Positions 1-10,087 of a stretch of DNA of 64,000 bases are shown here, piece after piece. Position 1 is the first letter of the stretch. Every line of letters starts with the position of its first letter. The position numbers and the translations under genes were made by a program. Source of the DNA: an uncultured Mesonia sp. (GTDB taxonomy: Bacteria; Bacteroidota; Bacteroidia; Flavobacteriales; Flavobacteriaceae); the NCBI GenBank assembly GCA_958296185.1, contig CATQIB010000015.1, positions 57,024 to 121,023 on the forward strand, in the 5' to 3' direction. A model generated the notes under the pieces. That model saw only the letters and a program-made list of their open reading frames with translations, was not told where the DNA came from and ran no database searches.

Positions 1-69
1 TTGCCCTTTGATCTAATAGATGAATTGGTTGAAGAAGGAATTAAAGTAGCTAAATTGAAATATGTCTGA
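1..69 (+). CDS. C-terminal end of an upstream gene (partial)
   Basis: An open frame enters from the left edge and stops with TGA at 67-69, giving 22 residues that end in KLKYV. The stop overlaps the ATG of the next gene (62-64) by 8 nt, so the two are translationally coupled. YgjP-type metallopeptidases very often follow hsdR of type I restriction systems in Bacteroidota, so this tail could be HsdR. That identity is inferred only from gene order; the tail itself carries no diagnostic motif. Confidence 0.6.
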   Translation: MPFDLIDELVEEGIKVAKLKYV

Positions 70-772
70 AACACTTAACATACAATCTATAGATTTTGGT
101 TCGAGAAAAATCACCTTTGAGCTTTCTTATCAGGATCGTAAAACCCTTGGTATTAAGGTGTATCCTGATTGTAAAGTAAGGGTGATTGCTCCATATAATA
201 CCACAGAGGAAAAACTGGATGCCAAACTTCGGGAAAAAGCACCTTGGATAATTAAACAGCAGCTTGAATTTTTATCCTATCATCCATTAACACCACCAAG
301 AAAATATGTTAATGGAGAAACTCATCTTTATTTAGGCAGGCAATATAAACTTAGAATAGAGAAGTCGGAAACTAATGAAGTAAAGTTATTTAGAGGAAGA
401 TTATTAGTGTTGAAAAAGGATAATACATCCGCTAAAAGTCTATTGTCTGAGTGGTATAGAGAAAAAGCATTCGTTCATTTTGCGGAAACATTAAAAAAAA
501 CAATTCCACTTTTTAAACGATTTGAGATTGATGAACCTGAGCTCCAAATTAGACTAATGGCCACTCGCTGGGGAAGTTGTACCTCTCAAGGCAAAGTAAT
601 TTTAAACCCTGAATTGATAAAGGCTCCTAAAGGAAGTATTGAATATGTCATTATTCATGAATTATGCCATTTGGTTCACCATAATCATACTCGAGCATTT
701 TATGCTTTACAAGAAGCAATCATGCCAGATTGGAAAAAATGGAAAGAAAGACTTGAAACGTCTTTGATATGA
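62..772 (+). CDS. YgjP-type M48-like zinc metallopeptidase (DUF45)
   Basis: This 236-residue protein matches the YgjP/SprT-like zinc peptidase fold. The zinc-binding motif HELCHLVHHNH lies near residues 199-209 (HExxH plus a third His), preceded by the family signature RWGSC near residue 174. No signal peptide is visible, so it should be cytoplasmic. The start codon overlaps the end of the upstream gene by 8 nt, and the giant helicase gene follows after 11 nt, so the three look like one operon. In other genomes these peptidases sit beside type I restriction-modification genes. The substrate is unknown, and a role in defence is inferred from neighbourhood only. Confidence 0.85.
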   Translation: MSETLNIQSIDFGSRKITFELSYQDRKTLGIKVYPDCKVRVIAPYNTTEEKLDAKLREKAPWIIKQQLEFLSYHPLTPPRKYVNGETHLYLGRQYKLRIEKSETNEVKLFRGRLLVLKKDNTSAKSLLSEWYREKAFVHFAETLKKTIPLFKRFEIDEPELQIRLMATRWGSCTSQGKVILNPELIKAPKGSIEYVIIHELCHLVHHNHTRAFYALQEAIMPDWKKWKERLETSLI

Positions 773-783
773 TTTAAACAGAT

Positions 784-3700
784 ATGAAAATAAAGAATAT
801 CCAAGAATATCGTCGTTTTTATAAAAACGAAATCCGCCGTTTAAGATTAGCAGATCGTAACGAAAACTTTATCGGTAATTTTTTAAATGAGCCCGATTCT
901 AATGAAGTTGAATTTGGGTGGTTTGAAATATATCATGGTGACAAAGAAGGGTACGGAAAAGCTGAAGCAGGAATTGAAAATTTCCTGCAAAGTTTCCTTG
1001 ATATGGCAAAAGACGGACAGGCTGTATATGAGTTTTTACAAAATGCTGTAGATGCAGGCAGTACGCATTATGCAATGGTTTGGGGACAGGATGAGCTGGA
1101 CGGAAACCACTATTTGCTCGTTGCCAATAATGGTAAAATGTTTAATCTGGACAGCGTTCGGTCTATTCTTAATGTGGGGTCATCCACCAAAAGCAACGAT
1201 AGCCAAACCATAGGTAAATTTGGTATTGGTTTTAAGCTTGCACACCGATTAGTAGGTAAAGACAATGGCTTACAGGAATTAATTAACGAGCATTCAGGGC
1301 CTATACTTTTCAGCTGGAAAAATTATGAAATTGAACAACTGTCCAGTGGAGATGCGATTGAACCGGAAACATTCAGCTATAATCCTAAAGCCAATCGTAA
1401 TTTTGAAATGGCAGACGAATATCCATGGCTGTTTAAAATCCTTATTACCTGTTTTCCTTGCTTACCAGAAAATAGTCTTGTAGAAGAACTTCCAAAGATG
1501 GCAAACGGTCAGTCAGCCGAAGTTAATCCATTCAGCAGTGAAGAGTATGAGGTACTCTCACGTTGGGTAAAAAAACATCAGAAGATTTTAAATAAGGATA
1601 CTTATAACGAAGGAGCTTTATTTTTTATCAAATTGGGTAAAGGTAAAGAAGAAGAACTGGCGGAGGTGAATTTAAAAGAAGGCGTAAAATTTGCCATAGC
1701 TATTTTAAAGGAAACTGCCAGTGATGAAGATCAAAGGGAAAAGTTGTTACATACAGTCCAGTTGAATAATGATGAACCAATAACCTATCCTGAATTAGAG
1801 TACATTAGACTGAATATCTCAAAAGAAACAGATAAAGATACTTACGCTTATGTCAGGTTTGGAGTAGATAATTATAAGGACTTGAATAATGAACAGCAGC
1901 GAAAAATCACAGATGAGGCTGATATTGAAGTACTGTTCGGATTTAGAAAACATAATGAAATTGGAGAGTATTTTAAAGGAGCTCCAAATCTGTATCTATA
2001 TTTTCCCTTATCTGAAGAAGTCCATAATTTCAATTATATACTGCATTCTAATGCTTTTTATAAGGGCAGCTCAAGAACCTTTTTACATAAAGGCAACAGT
2101 AAGGAAGACGGGATTAATGAACGTTTGCTAAAAGTTCTTGTTAACAAAATTGAAGAACAACTAAAAGTACTTTCTCAATCTGAGAATCCAGATGATAAAT
2201 CGTTGTTTCTTCATTTTTATGCATCACTATTAACCTCTGGAAAAAGTACCAACCAAGACCGACTGTGGATTGAAACACCTTATATAAATCCAGTAAACGA
2301 GCGATTGAAACAATATATTCCTGTACGAAATAATGTTGAGGTAAATAGTTACAAAACTATTGCTGATAATGGTGCTGTCTTTATTAAAAAAACAGAAGTT
2401 GATATTGACCCAGATGTATGGGGATTGCAAGGTGTAAACTGGTTTTATTGGAATGACGATGATCTTAATCTCTATCTTAAAGCCAAGGAAAAACTCGAAA
2501 TAGAAAACTACACCATTTTTGATTTACTGGAAAATGTGGGGATTGAAGTCCAAATAAACAATTGGTTGAATGGAGATGAGGGCAGAATAAAATTATTATT
2601 AAGAGAGCTATCGTCAGTTACGCCTGACAAACCTTTAATTGACCGCATAAAATCACAGTTAGTACAATTAAAACTATTTAAATTTTCAAATGGTGATTTA
2701 CTTTCGCTTTCTGAATTTTTAGAAAAAGAAACCAATGGTTATTTTCTTTTGCACAATATACTGGGGGAAATAAAACATATTTTACAAAAAGCAGGTTTGA
2801 TTACAACCGAACTGGATTTGAAAGAATTTGAATTCGTTGAAAAATACCGGACATTTTTATTACAATCCTCTAAGCATAGCGGATATACTGAGCTCACAAA
2901 ATTATTCAGTCAGTCGGTAGAAGATGAAAAATTGTCTAAGCTGAGTAAAGACGAAAAATTAAAAATATTCAATGCCTTTAGAACTTTTAATGCTGACAAT
3001 GTAAATGATCGGATCAGAGAACTGAAATTATTTGAGAATAATCTGGGTAAACCAATTGCATTCAAGTCCTTATTAGCACGACAATCAGACAATACATGGC
3101 TAAATATTTTCAGTATTTCTGTTAGGGAATACAATGACCAGATAAAGGCCTACTTATTGGATGACACGAAGACGCTATATGAACAAATTGTATATCCCTA
3201 TTGGGAAGATATACTAAACCGGATAGCTACAAAACCCATGGAAGTAAACACTATCATTAACGATATTGCATCTATTTTTAATGAAAGCAATTGGTCTGAA
3301 AAACAACAGCATTCGTTATCAAATCAGGACTTGATCCTGTTTAAGGGGGAAGTAGTAAAATCTGATAATATTTTTTATAAAAATAATCTTATAACGTTAT
3401 CCCCAGAGTCCTTTTCTAAGGTCCAAGATATAGCGTTCAAAATTTATGGACTCCATATACCAGACAGCATTCTTATTAAGTATTTGGATGAAATACCACT
3501 TTCTTATTCTAGTATTACAGCTAACTTATCCATAGACGTTGAAGATATATCAATTGACGATATTAACGATTTATTGCTTTTTTGCACTGTTTGCGATATC
3601 GATTTCTTCGAGTACAATACAATATCCTATGATGGAGCCAGCTACCTGATTAACAACGGATCAGATTTAAAACAGTATTTTTCTTCAGATAAACGTATTG

Positions 3701-6700
3701 TTGACTATATAGGAAAGTATCACCCGGAACAGTTTATTCTAATTCCTACTCCTATTCAAGTTAAAGCCGGAACAATTAAAATGTCTGGTACTGTTTTGAT
3801 AGAGCAATTAATCGAACTGTTCCCAGAAGAAATAATAGAACAAGAACTGGATTTAATTGGATTGGTACTGAATGAACGACAAGAAGACAAAAAGCATTTA
3901 TTAAATTCTTTGACTTATTTGAGATTAGATGCGTCCTGGCAGGAAGAACGTCAGAACGAATTGTATGTAAAGCTCATCAATTCGGTTATTGAAGAAACAA
4001 TCGAAACAGAAGATTTAGAAACTATACAACACAAAATAATAATATACAATGGTGAACAAGAGGTTAATATTGGAGGAATAGAAAGTGCTCAGGATACAAT
4101 AGAAGTCAAAAGAGACGATAAATCTATCTATCTTTCTCAATCTCAAATTTTGGATTTGGAAAATTCACAGATTATAAACCTTATTCAGCATTTTCACGAT
4201 GAAGTCTTGGGTAGAAATTTTATAAGTCCTGCTAAAGCAGACAAATTATTTAAGATTTCAAGCGTTGGGATAACCGAAGACTTGAAAAACAAATTTGTTA
4301 AGTCTTTAACAAATAATCAGATTCAAAACACACATCAGCTTCTTTTTGTGTGGCTATCAGGTTTATTCGAGAAAGAAGAGATGAGCAAATTTAGTTTGTG
4401 TTCTCAGAATGGTAACTGGTACAATTTAGAAGGAATACTAATTATTTACAATCAAGTGAATGAGAGCCACATTGATCCAAAGTATCTCCGCAGTGAACAA
4501 TATGTTAATCTTCAAGAGTTGTTGCAGTTAAACGACCTTGAGATATTCAATTTTGGAGAAAATGAAGATGATATTATAGCTTCCAAATTCTTGTTTGTTA
4601 AAGGAATTGATCCTTACATCTTAAATTCAAAAGGTGAACTTTTAGATAAGTTAGACTATCTGTACAACGGTTGGAAAGGTGTGCCTCATGCAACAAGAGA
4701 TTACAAAAAAGATGCTGAATGGGAAGATATTTTAGGTATAAATCCATTGCACTATATACTGAATGGAAAACACATTGAAAATGAAATACTACCTACAGAT
4801 TTTTTAGAATGGTGCAATAATGAAAAACCGAAGCAAGAATTTCTAAGAGGTATTGGTATTTTTGTAAATGACAGATTTTTGGAGCCACTACGACAATTTC
4901 TTTTGAAGGAAATAGAAGCATTGCCAGAGGAAGTTGACCCATTGAAATTTAACGATACTATCTTACTCAATACACTTAAAGGATTATGCGGTGACTTTAC
5001 TTCTTTGAATAACCAACCGGTAATATATGATAATGGAAAAGATAATTATAGGATTTCAATACTTGAACGTATCATTACTTATTTAATCGAAAGCGATGTC
5101 GAATGTCCTTTACTGGTGCATAATAACAGTATTTCATTCAAACTTGTAACTCCCTCTGCAACTGAAATTTGGCAAATAGGAGACGAATTACACTCAAAAC
5201 TAAAACAAAATGAAGAGAATAATTTGAATCACATTTATTCCAGCTATTACATTGTAAAATCAGAATTACTCTCCATTCAGAAGCTTAGTGATCATACAGA
5301 TCAGTTTGAATTTAAACGGGAGTTCACTCCAATAAACGTAGAGGAACATGATGAACCCTTTTACCACAATTGGAGTAAACATTATAACATTATACTCATA
5401 AAGCAGGATCAATTAAAATTTAAAATATTTGATTCAGATGAAGAGAAACGAAAATACATTGGAACAATTGAGGATGGTAGTTTTCACATTGTAGAAGAAA
5501 ATGAACTGATAACAATTTATTACCCTAAGAGTATTCATATGGAAGGCTTAATGTCTGCATTGGAAGAATCTGGCAACTCAATAACTGACTCGATTGAAGA
5601 TTTAATTTCCAGAAGAGATACAATGCTGGCGAGTATCTACAATGCTTATAATGCTGCCAATATAGACGATGTGAATAACGAACATTTAAGGGCATTACAA
5701 GAAGCTTTTAGAACACAAAATTTAAAACAAGAGCGTAATGATTTAATCGAAAATATTAGACAAAATGCAAAATATTCCTACGATTGGTTTATATCTTATT
5801 TAGATTACTTACTTACTTTTAGTAGCAATAGTGCTGATAACAATAGGCAAAAAACAATCCGGTTCCAATCCTTAAAACGTCAGACTGTAAATCATCTGAT
5901 ATCAGGTAAATATTTTCTGTTGAGTGGTGCAAGTTCCTATGTGAGCGAGTCTATAGAGGAAACAAGTGATTTTTCATTGTCAGTCACGATGAAGAATAAC
6001 AAGAGGATAGAAGTAATCGTAGAAGGAGCTCAAAAGCAAGGTCAGGATCTGTTGATCTTTTGTCCCAAAGGCATTTCTAATGAAATAACGGAAAATCTGG
6101 ATGCTGTTTTTCAGGCTGAAATAACCTTTGTTCCTCAAATTGATTTATTAAAAGAGTTAAGGAGTGCATTCGCGAATGAAAGTAATTTGGAAAGGTGGAA
6201 CGAAATAAACGAAAGTTTGCCTCCGCTACATTTTATCTATGGTCCTCCGGGAACAGGAAAAACTACCTCGCTTTGTGAAAGAATAATTGATATAAAGGAA
6301 GAAAATCCAAAAACAAAAATACTCTTTTTGACGCCTACTAATAAAGCAGCTGATGTTTTATCTAAAAAATTATTGATCCCAACTGATAATCCAGATGATA
6401 GAATAGGTGTCAGGTTGAAAAAATTGAATGACAACAATGAATATCTAAGCATTACTCGTATCGGAAGACCTACTGACCCCGAATTAGAAGGATTTAATGC
6501 AGAAGTTTATCAGTCTTCTGTGAATGATTCGGTACTTAAGTGGGCAGATGTTCTCGCAATGACGATTCATCGTTTACCTTATACCTCCGTGTTTACGGAA
6601 GAACTAAACAATGAAATTAGATTATTCAAACTAGAGGGGCATTGGGATTATGTCATATTTGATGAGGCATCTATGATAAACCTACCTTATTTGGTATTTG

Positions 6701-7707
6701 CGATTATGGCAATATCCAAGTTCAGTCCTAATGTAAAATTCATTATAGCTGGTGATCCTAAACAAATTCCTCCGGTAGTAGATGTAAACGATAAAGAACT
6801 GGAAGAATTGGATATTCAGGATGAAAACGTTTATTCAATGATGAACATTAGAAGTTTTAAGGAAAATGAGCAAATATTGAGAAATGGTGATTCTATTCAG
6901 AATTTGAGTATTCAATATAGAAGTCTAGGTAAAATCGGTCAGCTTTTCAGTGAATTATCGTATGGCGGTTTATTGCAACATCATAGGGAAAAGACAGGAA
7001 GTAAATCTAAAGAATTACCATCTGAACTTCAGAAACTGATATGTAATAATGTTCTGTTTATTGATATTCCGTTAAATAACGAAGATTCTGTGTATAAGAT
7101 CAGGCAACTATTCTATAGCTCATATCATATATACAGTGCTATTTTGGTAAGTGAAATCATTAAATTCTTTGATAACGCACTTTCTGGGGCTGAATCGTGG
7201 TCAGTCGGACTTATTGCTCCTTATAAAGCTCAGGCCGTTATGATGAATAAACTTATCGCCTCTTTCGGTATCTCTGAAAAAATAAAAATCTATGCCGATA
7301 CCGTTCACGGTTTTCAGGGAGACGAATGTGATTTGGTTTTTTTTGTCTCTAATCCGAACAAAAATTATTATACTGGTCATCAAAAATGTTTATTGTCGAA
7401 GGAGTATATCTATAATGTAGCTATTAGCCGCGCTAGAGACTACCTAATAGTATTACATCCGTTTTCCACTATACCTAACAATACATTCATTAATAAAATA
7501 AAGAATAGTTATCAGAATAGTTTTGGAACTCCCGTTGTTAAGCAATCCTCTGAAATTGAAACCACACTTTTCGGAAATATCAATTTTATTTATGAAAGTA
7601 GTTATATAACAGGTCACGATACTATTAATGTTTTCGGACAGTTGGAGAAAAAATATTTTATAAAAGCAAATCCAGGAGCAGTAGACATTCAATTGAGAAG
7701 AACCTAG
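784..7707 (+). CDS. Giant GHKL-ATPase / SF1 helicase fusion protein (2307 aa)
   Basis: The N-terminus carries a Bergerat (Hsp90/MutL/sacsin-type) ATP-binding fold: the N-box FLQNAVDAGS near residue 84, NNGK near 115 and GKFGIGFK near 144. About 1400 residues without recognisable motifs follow. The C-terminus is an SF1 (Upf1-like, AAA_11/AAA_12) helicase: Walker A GPPGTGKT near 1819, Walker B DEAS near 1960, AGDPKQIPP near 1990, QYRS near 2043, VHGFQGDECD near 2173 and VAISRAR near 2210. No nuclease motif was spotted. It lies 11 nt behind the YgjP-like gene. Large ATPase-helicase proteins in such settings are usually anti-phage effectors or sensors. That function is inferred, and I cannot assign a named system. 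Confidence 0.8.
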   Translation: MKIKNIQEYRRFYKNEIRRLRLADRNENFIGNFLNEPDSNEVEFGWFEIYHGDKEGYGKAEAGIENFLQSFLDMAKDGQAVYEFLQNAVDAGSTHYAMVWGQDELDGNHYLLVANNGKMFNLDSVRSILNVGSSTKSNDSQTIGKFGIGFKLAHRLVGKDNGLQELINEHSGPILFSWKNYEIEQLSSGDAIEPETFSYNPKANRNFEMADEYPWLFKILITCFPCLPENSLVEELPKMANGQSAEVNPFSSEEYEVLSRWVKKHQKILNKDTYNEGALFFIKLGKGKEEELAEVNLKEGVKFAIAILKETASDEDQREKLLHTVQLNNDEPITYPELEYIRLNISKETDKDTYAYVRFGVDNYKDLNNEQQRKITDEADIEVLFGFRKHNEIGEYFKGAPNLYLYFPLSEEVHNFNYILHSNAFYKGSSRTFLHKGNSKEDGINERLLKVLVNKIEEQLKVLSQSENPDDKSLFLHFYASLLTSGKSTNQDRLWIETPYINPVNERLKQYIPVRNNVEVNSYKTIADNGAVFIKKTEVDIDPDVWGLQGVNWFYWNDDDLNLYLKAKEKLEIENYTIFDLLENVGIEVQINNWLNGDEGRIKLLLRELSSVTPDKPLIDRIKSQLVQLKLFKFSNGDLLSLSEFLEKETNGYFLLHNILGEIKHILQKAGLITTELDLKEFEFVEKYRTFLLQSSKHSGYTELTKLFSQSVEDEKLSKLSKDEKLKIFNAFRTFNADNVNDRIRELKLFENNLGKPIAFKSLLARQSDNTWLNIFSISVREYNDQIKAYLLDDTKTLYEQIVYPYWEDILNRIATKPMEVNTIINDIASIFNESNWSEKQQHSLSNQDLILFKGEVVKSDNIFYKNNLITLSPESFSKVQDIAFKIYGLHIPDSILIKYLDEIPLSYSSITANLSIDVEDISIDDINDLLLFCTVCDIDFFEYNTISYDGASYLINNGSDLKQYFSSDKRIVDYIGKYHPEQFILIPTPIQVKAGTIKMSGTVLIEQLIELFPEEIIEQELDLIGLVLNERQEDKKHLLNSLTYLRLDASWQEERQNELYVKLINSVIEETIETEDLETIQHKIIIYNGEQEVNIGGIESAQDTIEVKRDDKSIYLSQSQILDLENSQIINLIQHFHDEVLGRNFISPAKADKLFKISSVGITEDLKNKFVKSLTNNQIQNTHQLLFVWLSGLFEKEEMSKFSLCSQNGNWYNLEGILIIYNQVNESHIDPKYLRSEQYVNLQELLQLNDLEIFNFGENEDDIIASKFLFVKGIDPYILNSKGELLDKLDYLYNGWKGVPHATRDYKKDAEWEDILGINPLHYILNGKHIENEILPTDFLEWCNNEKPKQEFLRGIGIFVNDRFLEPLRQFLLKEIEALPEEVDPLKFNDTILLNTLKGLCGDFTSLNNQPVIYDNGKDNYRISILERIITYLIESDVECPLLVHNNSISFKLVTPSATEIWQIGDELHSKLKQNEENNLNHIYSSYYIVKSELLSIQKLSDHTDQFEFKREFTPINVEEHDEPFYHNWSKHYNIILIKQDQLKFKIFDSDEEKRKYIGTIEDGSFHIVEENELITIYYPKSIHMEGLMSALEESGNSITDSIEDLISRRDTMLASIYNAYNAANIDDVNNEHLRALQEAFRTQNLKQERNDLIENIRQNAKYSYDWFISYLDYLLTFSSNSADNNRQKTIRFQSLKRQTVNHLISGKYFLLSGASSYVSESIEETSDFSLSVTMKNNKRIEVIVEGAQKQGQDLLIFCPKGISNEITENLDAVFQAEITFVPQIDLLKELRSAFANESNLERWNEINESLPPLHFIYGPPGTGKTTSLCERIIDIKEENPKTKILFLTPTNKAADVLSKKLLIPTDNPDDRIGVRLKKLNDNNEYLSITRIGRPTDPELEGFNAEVYQSSVNDSVLKWADVLAMTIHRLPYTSVFTEELNNEIRLFKLEGHWDYVIFDEASMINLPYLVFAIMAISKFSPNVKFIIAGDPKQIPPVVDVNDKELEELDIQDENVYSMMNIRSFKENEQILRNGDSIQNLSIQYRSLGKIGQLFSELSYGGLLQHHREKTGSKSKELPSELQKLICNNVLFIDIPLNNEDSVYKIRQLFYSSYHIYSAILVSEIIKFFDNALSGAESWSVGLIAPYKAQAVMMNKLIASFGISEKIKIYADTVHGFQGDECDLVFFVSNPNKNYYTGHQKCLLSKEYIYNVAISRARDYLIVLHPFSTIPNNTFINKIKNSYQNSFGTPVVKQSSEIETTLFGNINFIYESSYITGHDTINVFGQLEKKYFIKANPGAVDIQLRRT

Positions 7708-7883
7708 TTCGAATGATGTTGAGGAACTTAATAATGATTCCGCTCAGATGATAAAAGAGTTTGTATGTAAGTTTAGCTGATCGATCCAAAAATGAAAATA
7801 AAAGTTCATTATTTGTTTAATTAGCACCTAACTCTGCTATCATCCCAACTATATTTTGAGTAGGATAGAAAAATACATAATAA

Positions 7884-7891
7884 GTAGCTTT
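7884..7891 (+). promoter_or_regulatory. Probable minus-7 promoter box
   Basis: TAGCTTTG matches the Bacteroidota minus-7 consensus TAnnTTTG and lies 25 nt before the chosen ATG of the next gene. The nearest upstream TTTG (7855-7858) is 25 nt away, longer than the usual 19-21, so the minus-33 element is uncertain. Confidence 0.45.
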
Positions 7892-7916
7892 GTATTTGAG
7901 AAAATGCAGAGCGAAA

Positions 7917-9284
7917 ATGGAACGAGAAGAAACACAAAATATAGAATACAAGCAGGTTTGGAGGGATGAATATCTGAAATGGATTTGTGGTTTTGCCAAT
8001 GCAAAAGGGGGCCATATTTATATAGGCATTGATGATAACGGTAATATTACTGGTATAGAGAATTATAAAAAGCTGATGGAAGACATTCCAAACAAGTCTG
8101 TTAACCACTTAGGACTTGTGGTTGATGTGAATATGCATGTGGCTGAAGGAAAAAATTATCTTGAAATTATTGTTCCGATTAGTAATGTACCAATTGCTTA
8201 TCATGGAGTTTATCATTACCGAAGCGGAAGCACCAAACAAGAACTTAAAGGAATTGCTTTACAAAACCTGTTGCTCAACAAAATGGGAAAGAAATGGGAG
8301 GATATGGCTGTCGAAGGAATAACCTTTTCCGACCTTAATGGTAATAGCATTCAGGCATTTATTATTAAGGCAATTGAGAAAGACCGTATTCCTCCAAATA
8401 CACTAAACATTGGTAAACAAACCCTATTCAAAAACCTCGGACTTCTTACAGAACAAGGGCAGCTAACAAATGCAGCCGTTTTATTATTTGGGAAAAATCT
8501 AATCAAGGTATCGGTAACGGCAAGTTTCAAGATTGGACGATTCGGAAAATCCAGCCATGATCTTTTGTTTCAAGACATAGTTGAAACCAATATTTTTGAG
8601 ATGGCTGATGAGGTAATCGAAATGCTTAAAACCAAATATTTGGTTAGACCTATTTCCTATAGAGGATTGGAGCGTATGGAACCGTTGGAATATCCGGAAA
8701 CGGCATTAAGGGAAGCGGTTTTGAATGCTATTATTCATAAAGATTATTCCAGTACTTATACCTTTCTTCGTGTTTATGATGATCGATTACATTTATGGAA
8801 TCCGGGAACTTTACCAGAGGAATTGACAATTGATAAACTAAAACAAGAACATTCATCCTATCCCCGAAATCGAAATATAGCCAATGCATTTTTTAAAGCT
8901 GGTTATATCGAATCTTGGGGGCGAGGGATAAATAAAATCATTGATTCCTGTAAAGAGGCAGGATTGCCTGAGCCGATTATTGAGGAAGATCAAGGTGGAG
9001 TAAGTGTTATTTTTCTAAAAGATATTTATACAGAAGAAATTCTGAAAACATACAATCTTGAATCTCGACATATAAAGGCATTATTGTTTATAAAAGAAAA
9101 TGGTCGGATTAATAATAAACAATACCAAGCACTTTTTGAAATCTCCAAGAGGATGGTGTCTTATGATTTACAAATGCTTGTTGATAGGAATTTTATAACC
9201 AAAATAGGTTCCACCGGAAAGGGAACCTACTATATTCTCCAAAGGGGCAATAAAGGGGCAAAATCACCTCTAAAGGGGCAATAA
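7917..9284 (+). CDS. AlbA_2 (Schlafen-type) / GHKL ATP-binding protein with C-terminal wHTH
   Basis: 455 residues if translation begins at the ATG at 7917; the frame extends to a TTG at 7890, but the ATG fits the family start better. The N-terminus is an AlbA_2 domain (EYKQVW, then FANAKGGHIYIGIDDNG). The middle and C-terminus carry an HATPase_c_4 region (EAVLNAIIHKDYS, then SWGRGINKII), and a winged-helix tail is likely. This architecture is usually annotated as an ATP-binding, RecG-like putative transcriptional regulator and is common in islands with defence genes. The last codons include a short repeat of AAAGGGGCAA units. It is separated from the helicase gene by about 200 nt with its own promoter box, so it is probably a separate transcript. 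Confidence 0.8.
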   Translation: MEREETQNIEYKQVWRDEYLKWICGFANAKGGHIYIGIDDNGNITGIENYKKLMEDIPNKSVNHLGLVVDVNMHVAEGKNYLEIIVPISNVPIAYHGVYHYRSGSTKQELKGIALQNLLLNKMGKKWEDMAVEGITFSDLNGNSIQAFIIKAIEKDRIPPNTLNIGKQTLFKNLGLLTEQGQLTNAAVLLFGKNLIKVSVTASFKIGRFGKSSHDLLFQDIVETNIFEMADEVIEMLKTKYLVRPISYRGLERMEPLEYPETALREAVLNAIIHKDYSSTYTFLRVYDDRLHLWNPGTLPEELTIDKLKQEHSSYPRNRNIANAFFKAGYIESWGRGINKIIDSCKEAGLPEPIIEEDQGGVSVIFLKDIYTEEILKTYNLESRHIKALLFIKENGRINNKQYQALFEISKRMVSYDLQMLVDRNFITKIGSTGKGTYYILQRGNKGAKSPLKGQ

Positions 9285-9420
9285 AGATGCAATTACACCA
9301 AAACGACCTGTTTAACCATTTGTAAATAAGTGATTTGATTTTTTTTAAGCAGCCAGTATATCAGCTAAAAGCTTTAAATCTTCTATTAATTGGTTCGAGT
9401 TTTGTACCATAGCGTTCACA

Positions 9421-9457
9421 AAAACCCTTACTATTTTTTAGTAAGGGTTTTTCGTTT
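9421..9457 (+). terminator. Rho-independent terminator
   Basis: AAAACCCTTACTA and TAGTAAGGGTTTT form a 13-bp stem around a short T loop, followed by TTCGTTTTT. It lies 137 nt after the AlbA_2 gene and could end that transcript. Confidence 0.75.
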
Positions 9458-9817
9458 TTATCAGGTATCTCTTGTTGATGACGGATCAAGACCATTTTGG
9501 ATCAATCCCATTTTCTGGGTTTTTGAGTTTTTAAGCAAATAATTTTTTAAGTCAGTACATTAAAAATTCAGTTCTTCTTACTCCTCTTAATTGAGCTCTA
9601 AATGCTTTAATTTTTGCGTGCTAAGTTTTAATGGAATGCCTGATTCATTAAATGCCGCATTTTAAACCCGAGACGGTAATTAAAATTAATTACTCCATAA
9701 ATCACGTTTTTATAAAGCTGATTTAGTTTTTAAGTGTACTAAACTTAAATCAAAGCAGGGTTTAAATCATATTGTCTTTATTCTAAATCCATATTGAATC
9801 TAGTATGCATATACCTT

Positions 9818-9861
9818 AGTCCACTTTTTAGTGGACTCACTGTGGACTCACCGTGGACTCA
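9818..9861. repeat. Three 11-bp-phased GTGGACTCA repeats with one inverted copy
   Basis: GTGGACTCA occurs at 9831-9839, 9842-9850 and 9853-9861, exactly 11 nt apart, which is one helical turn. An inverted copy (AGTCCACT at 9818-9825) pairs with the first unit around a TTTT loop. The geometry resembles a cooperative protein-binding array. It lies about 230 nt upstream of the dinB-like gene. The protein that binds it is unknown. Confidence 0.65.
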
Positions 9862-10049
9862 GCTTATTTATGATAAAGCTTTGATAAGGCGAATCTAGGC
9901 TTTGTATAGATATAAACAGTAAACGTGTAGATAGGTTTTATGAATTAAGAACTTGTTTGTTTACTTATTTGTAAATCAGATAGTTGTTTTTTAACCGGTA
10001 AAATTTAACACGTATAGACCTACAAGATTCTAGTTATTGTTTTAATTTT

Positions 10050-10079
10050 GGAATAAATCCATTAAAAAGGAATAAATCC
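10050..10079 (+). promoter_or_regulatory. Paired GGAATAAATCC operator-like sites
   Basis: The 11-mer GGAATAAATCC is present at 10050-10060 and 10069-10079, 19 nt apart, with similar following bases (a/tTTAAAA or tTAAAAC). Each copy has GGA/TCC symmetry. The second copy ends 8 nt before the ATG of the polymerase operon. This position would suit a repressor of damage-inducible expression. The binding protein is unknown. Confidence 0.5.
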
Positions 10080-10087
10080 TTAAAACA

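Larger units (their letters stand above)
9285..10087. other. 800-bp non-coding stretch before the polymerase operon
   Basis: I see no convincing gene here. It holds a strong terminator hairpin (9421-9457), a compact repeat cluster (9818-9861) and a pair of GGAATAAATCC sites next to the dinB-like start (10050-10079). A 21-codon minus-strand frame at about 9349-9411 (start MVQNSNQ) could be the tail of a lost gene but is too short to call. The remainder is AT-rich with no structure I can name. Confidence 0.5.

Noticed and set aside
9389..9420. tRNA or tmRNA 3' fragment / att site (GGTTCGAG...GTACC)
   Set aside because: The T-arm-like bases do not form a stem and no acceptor partner is present.
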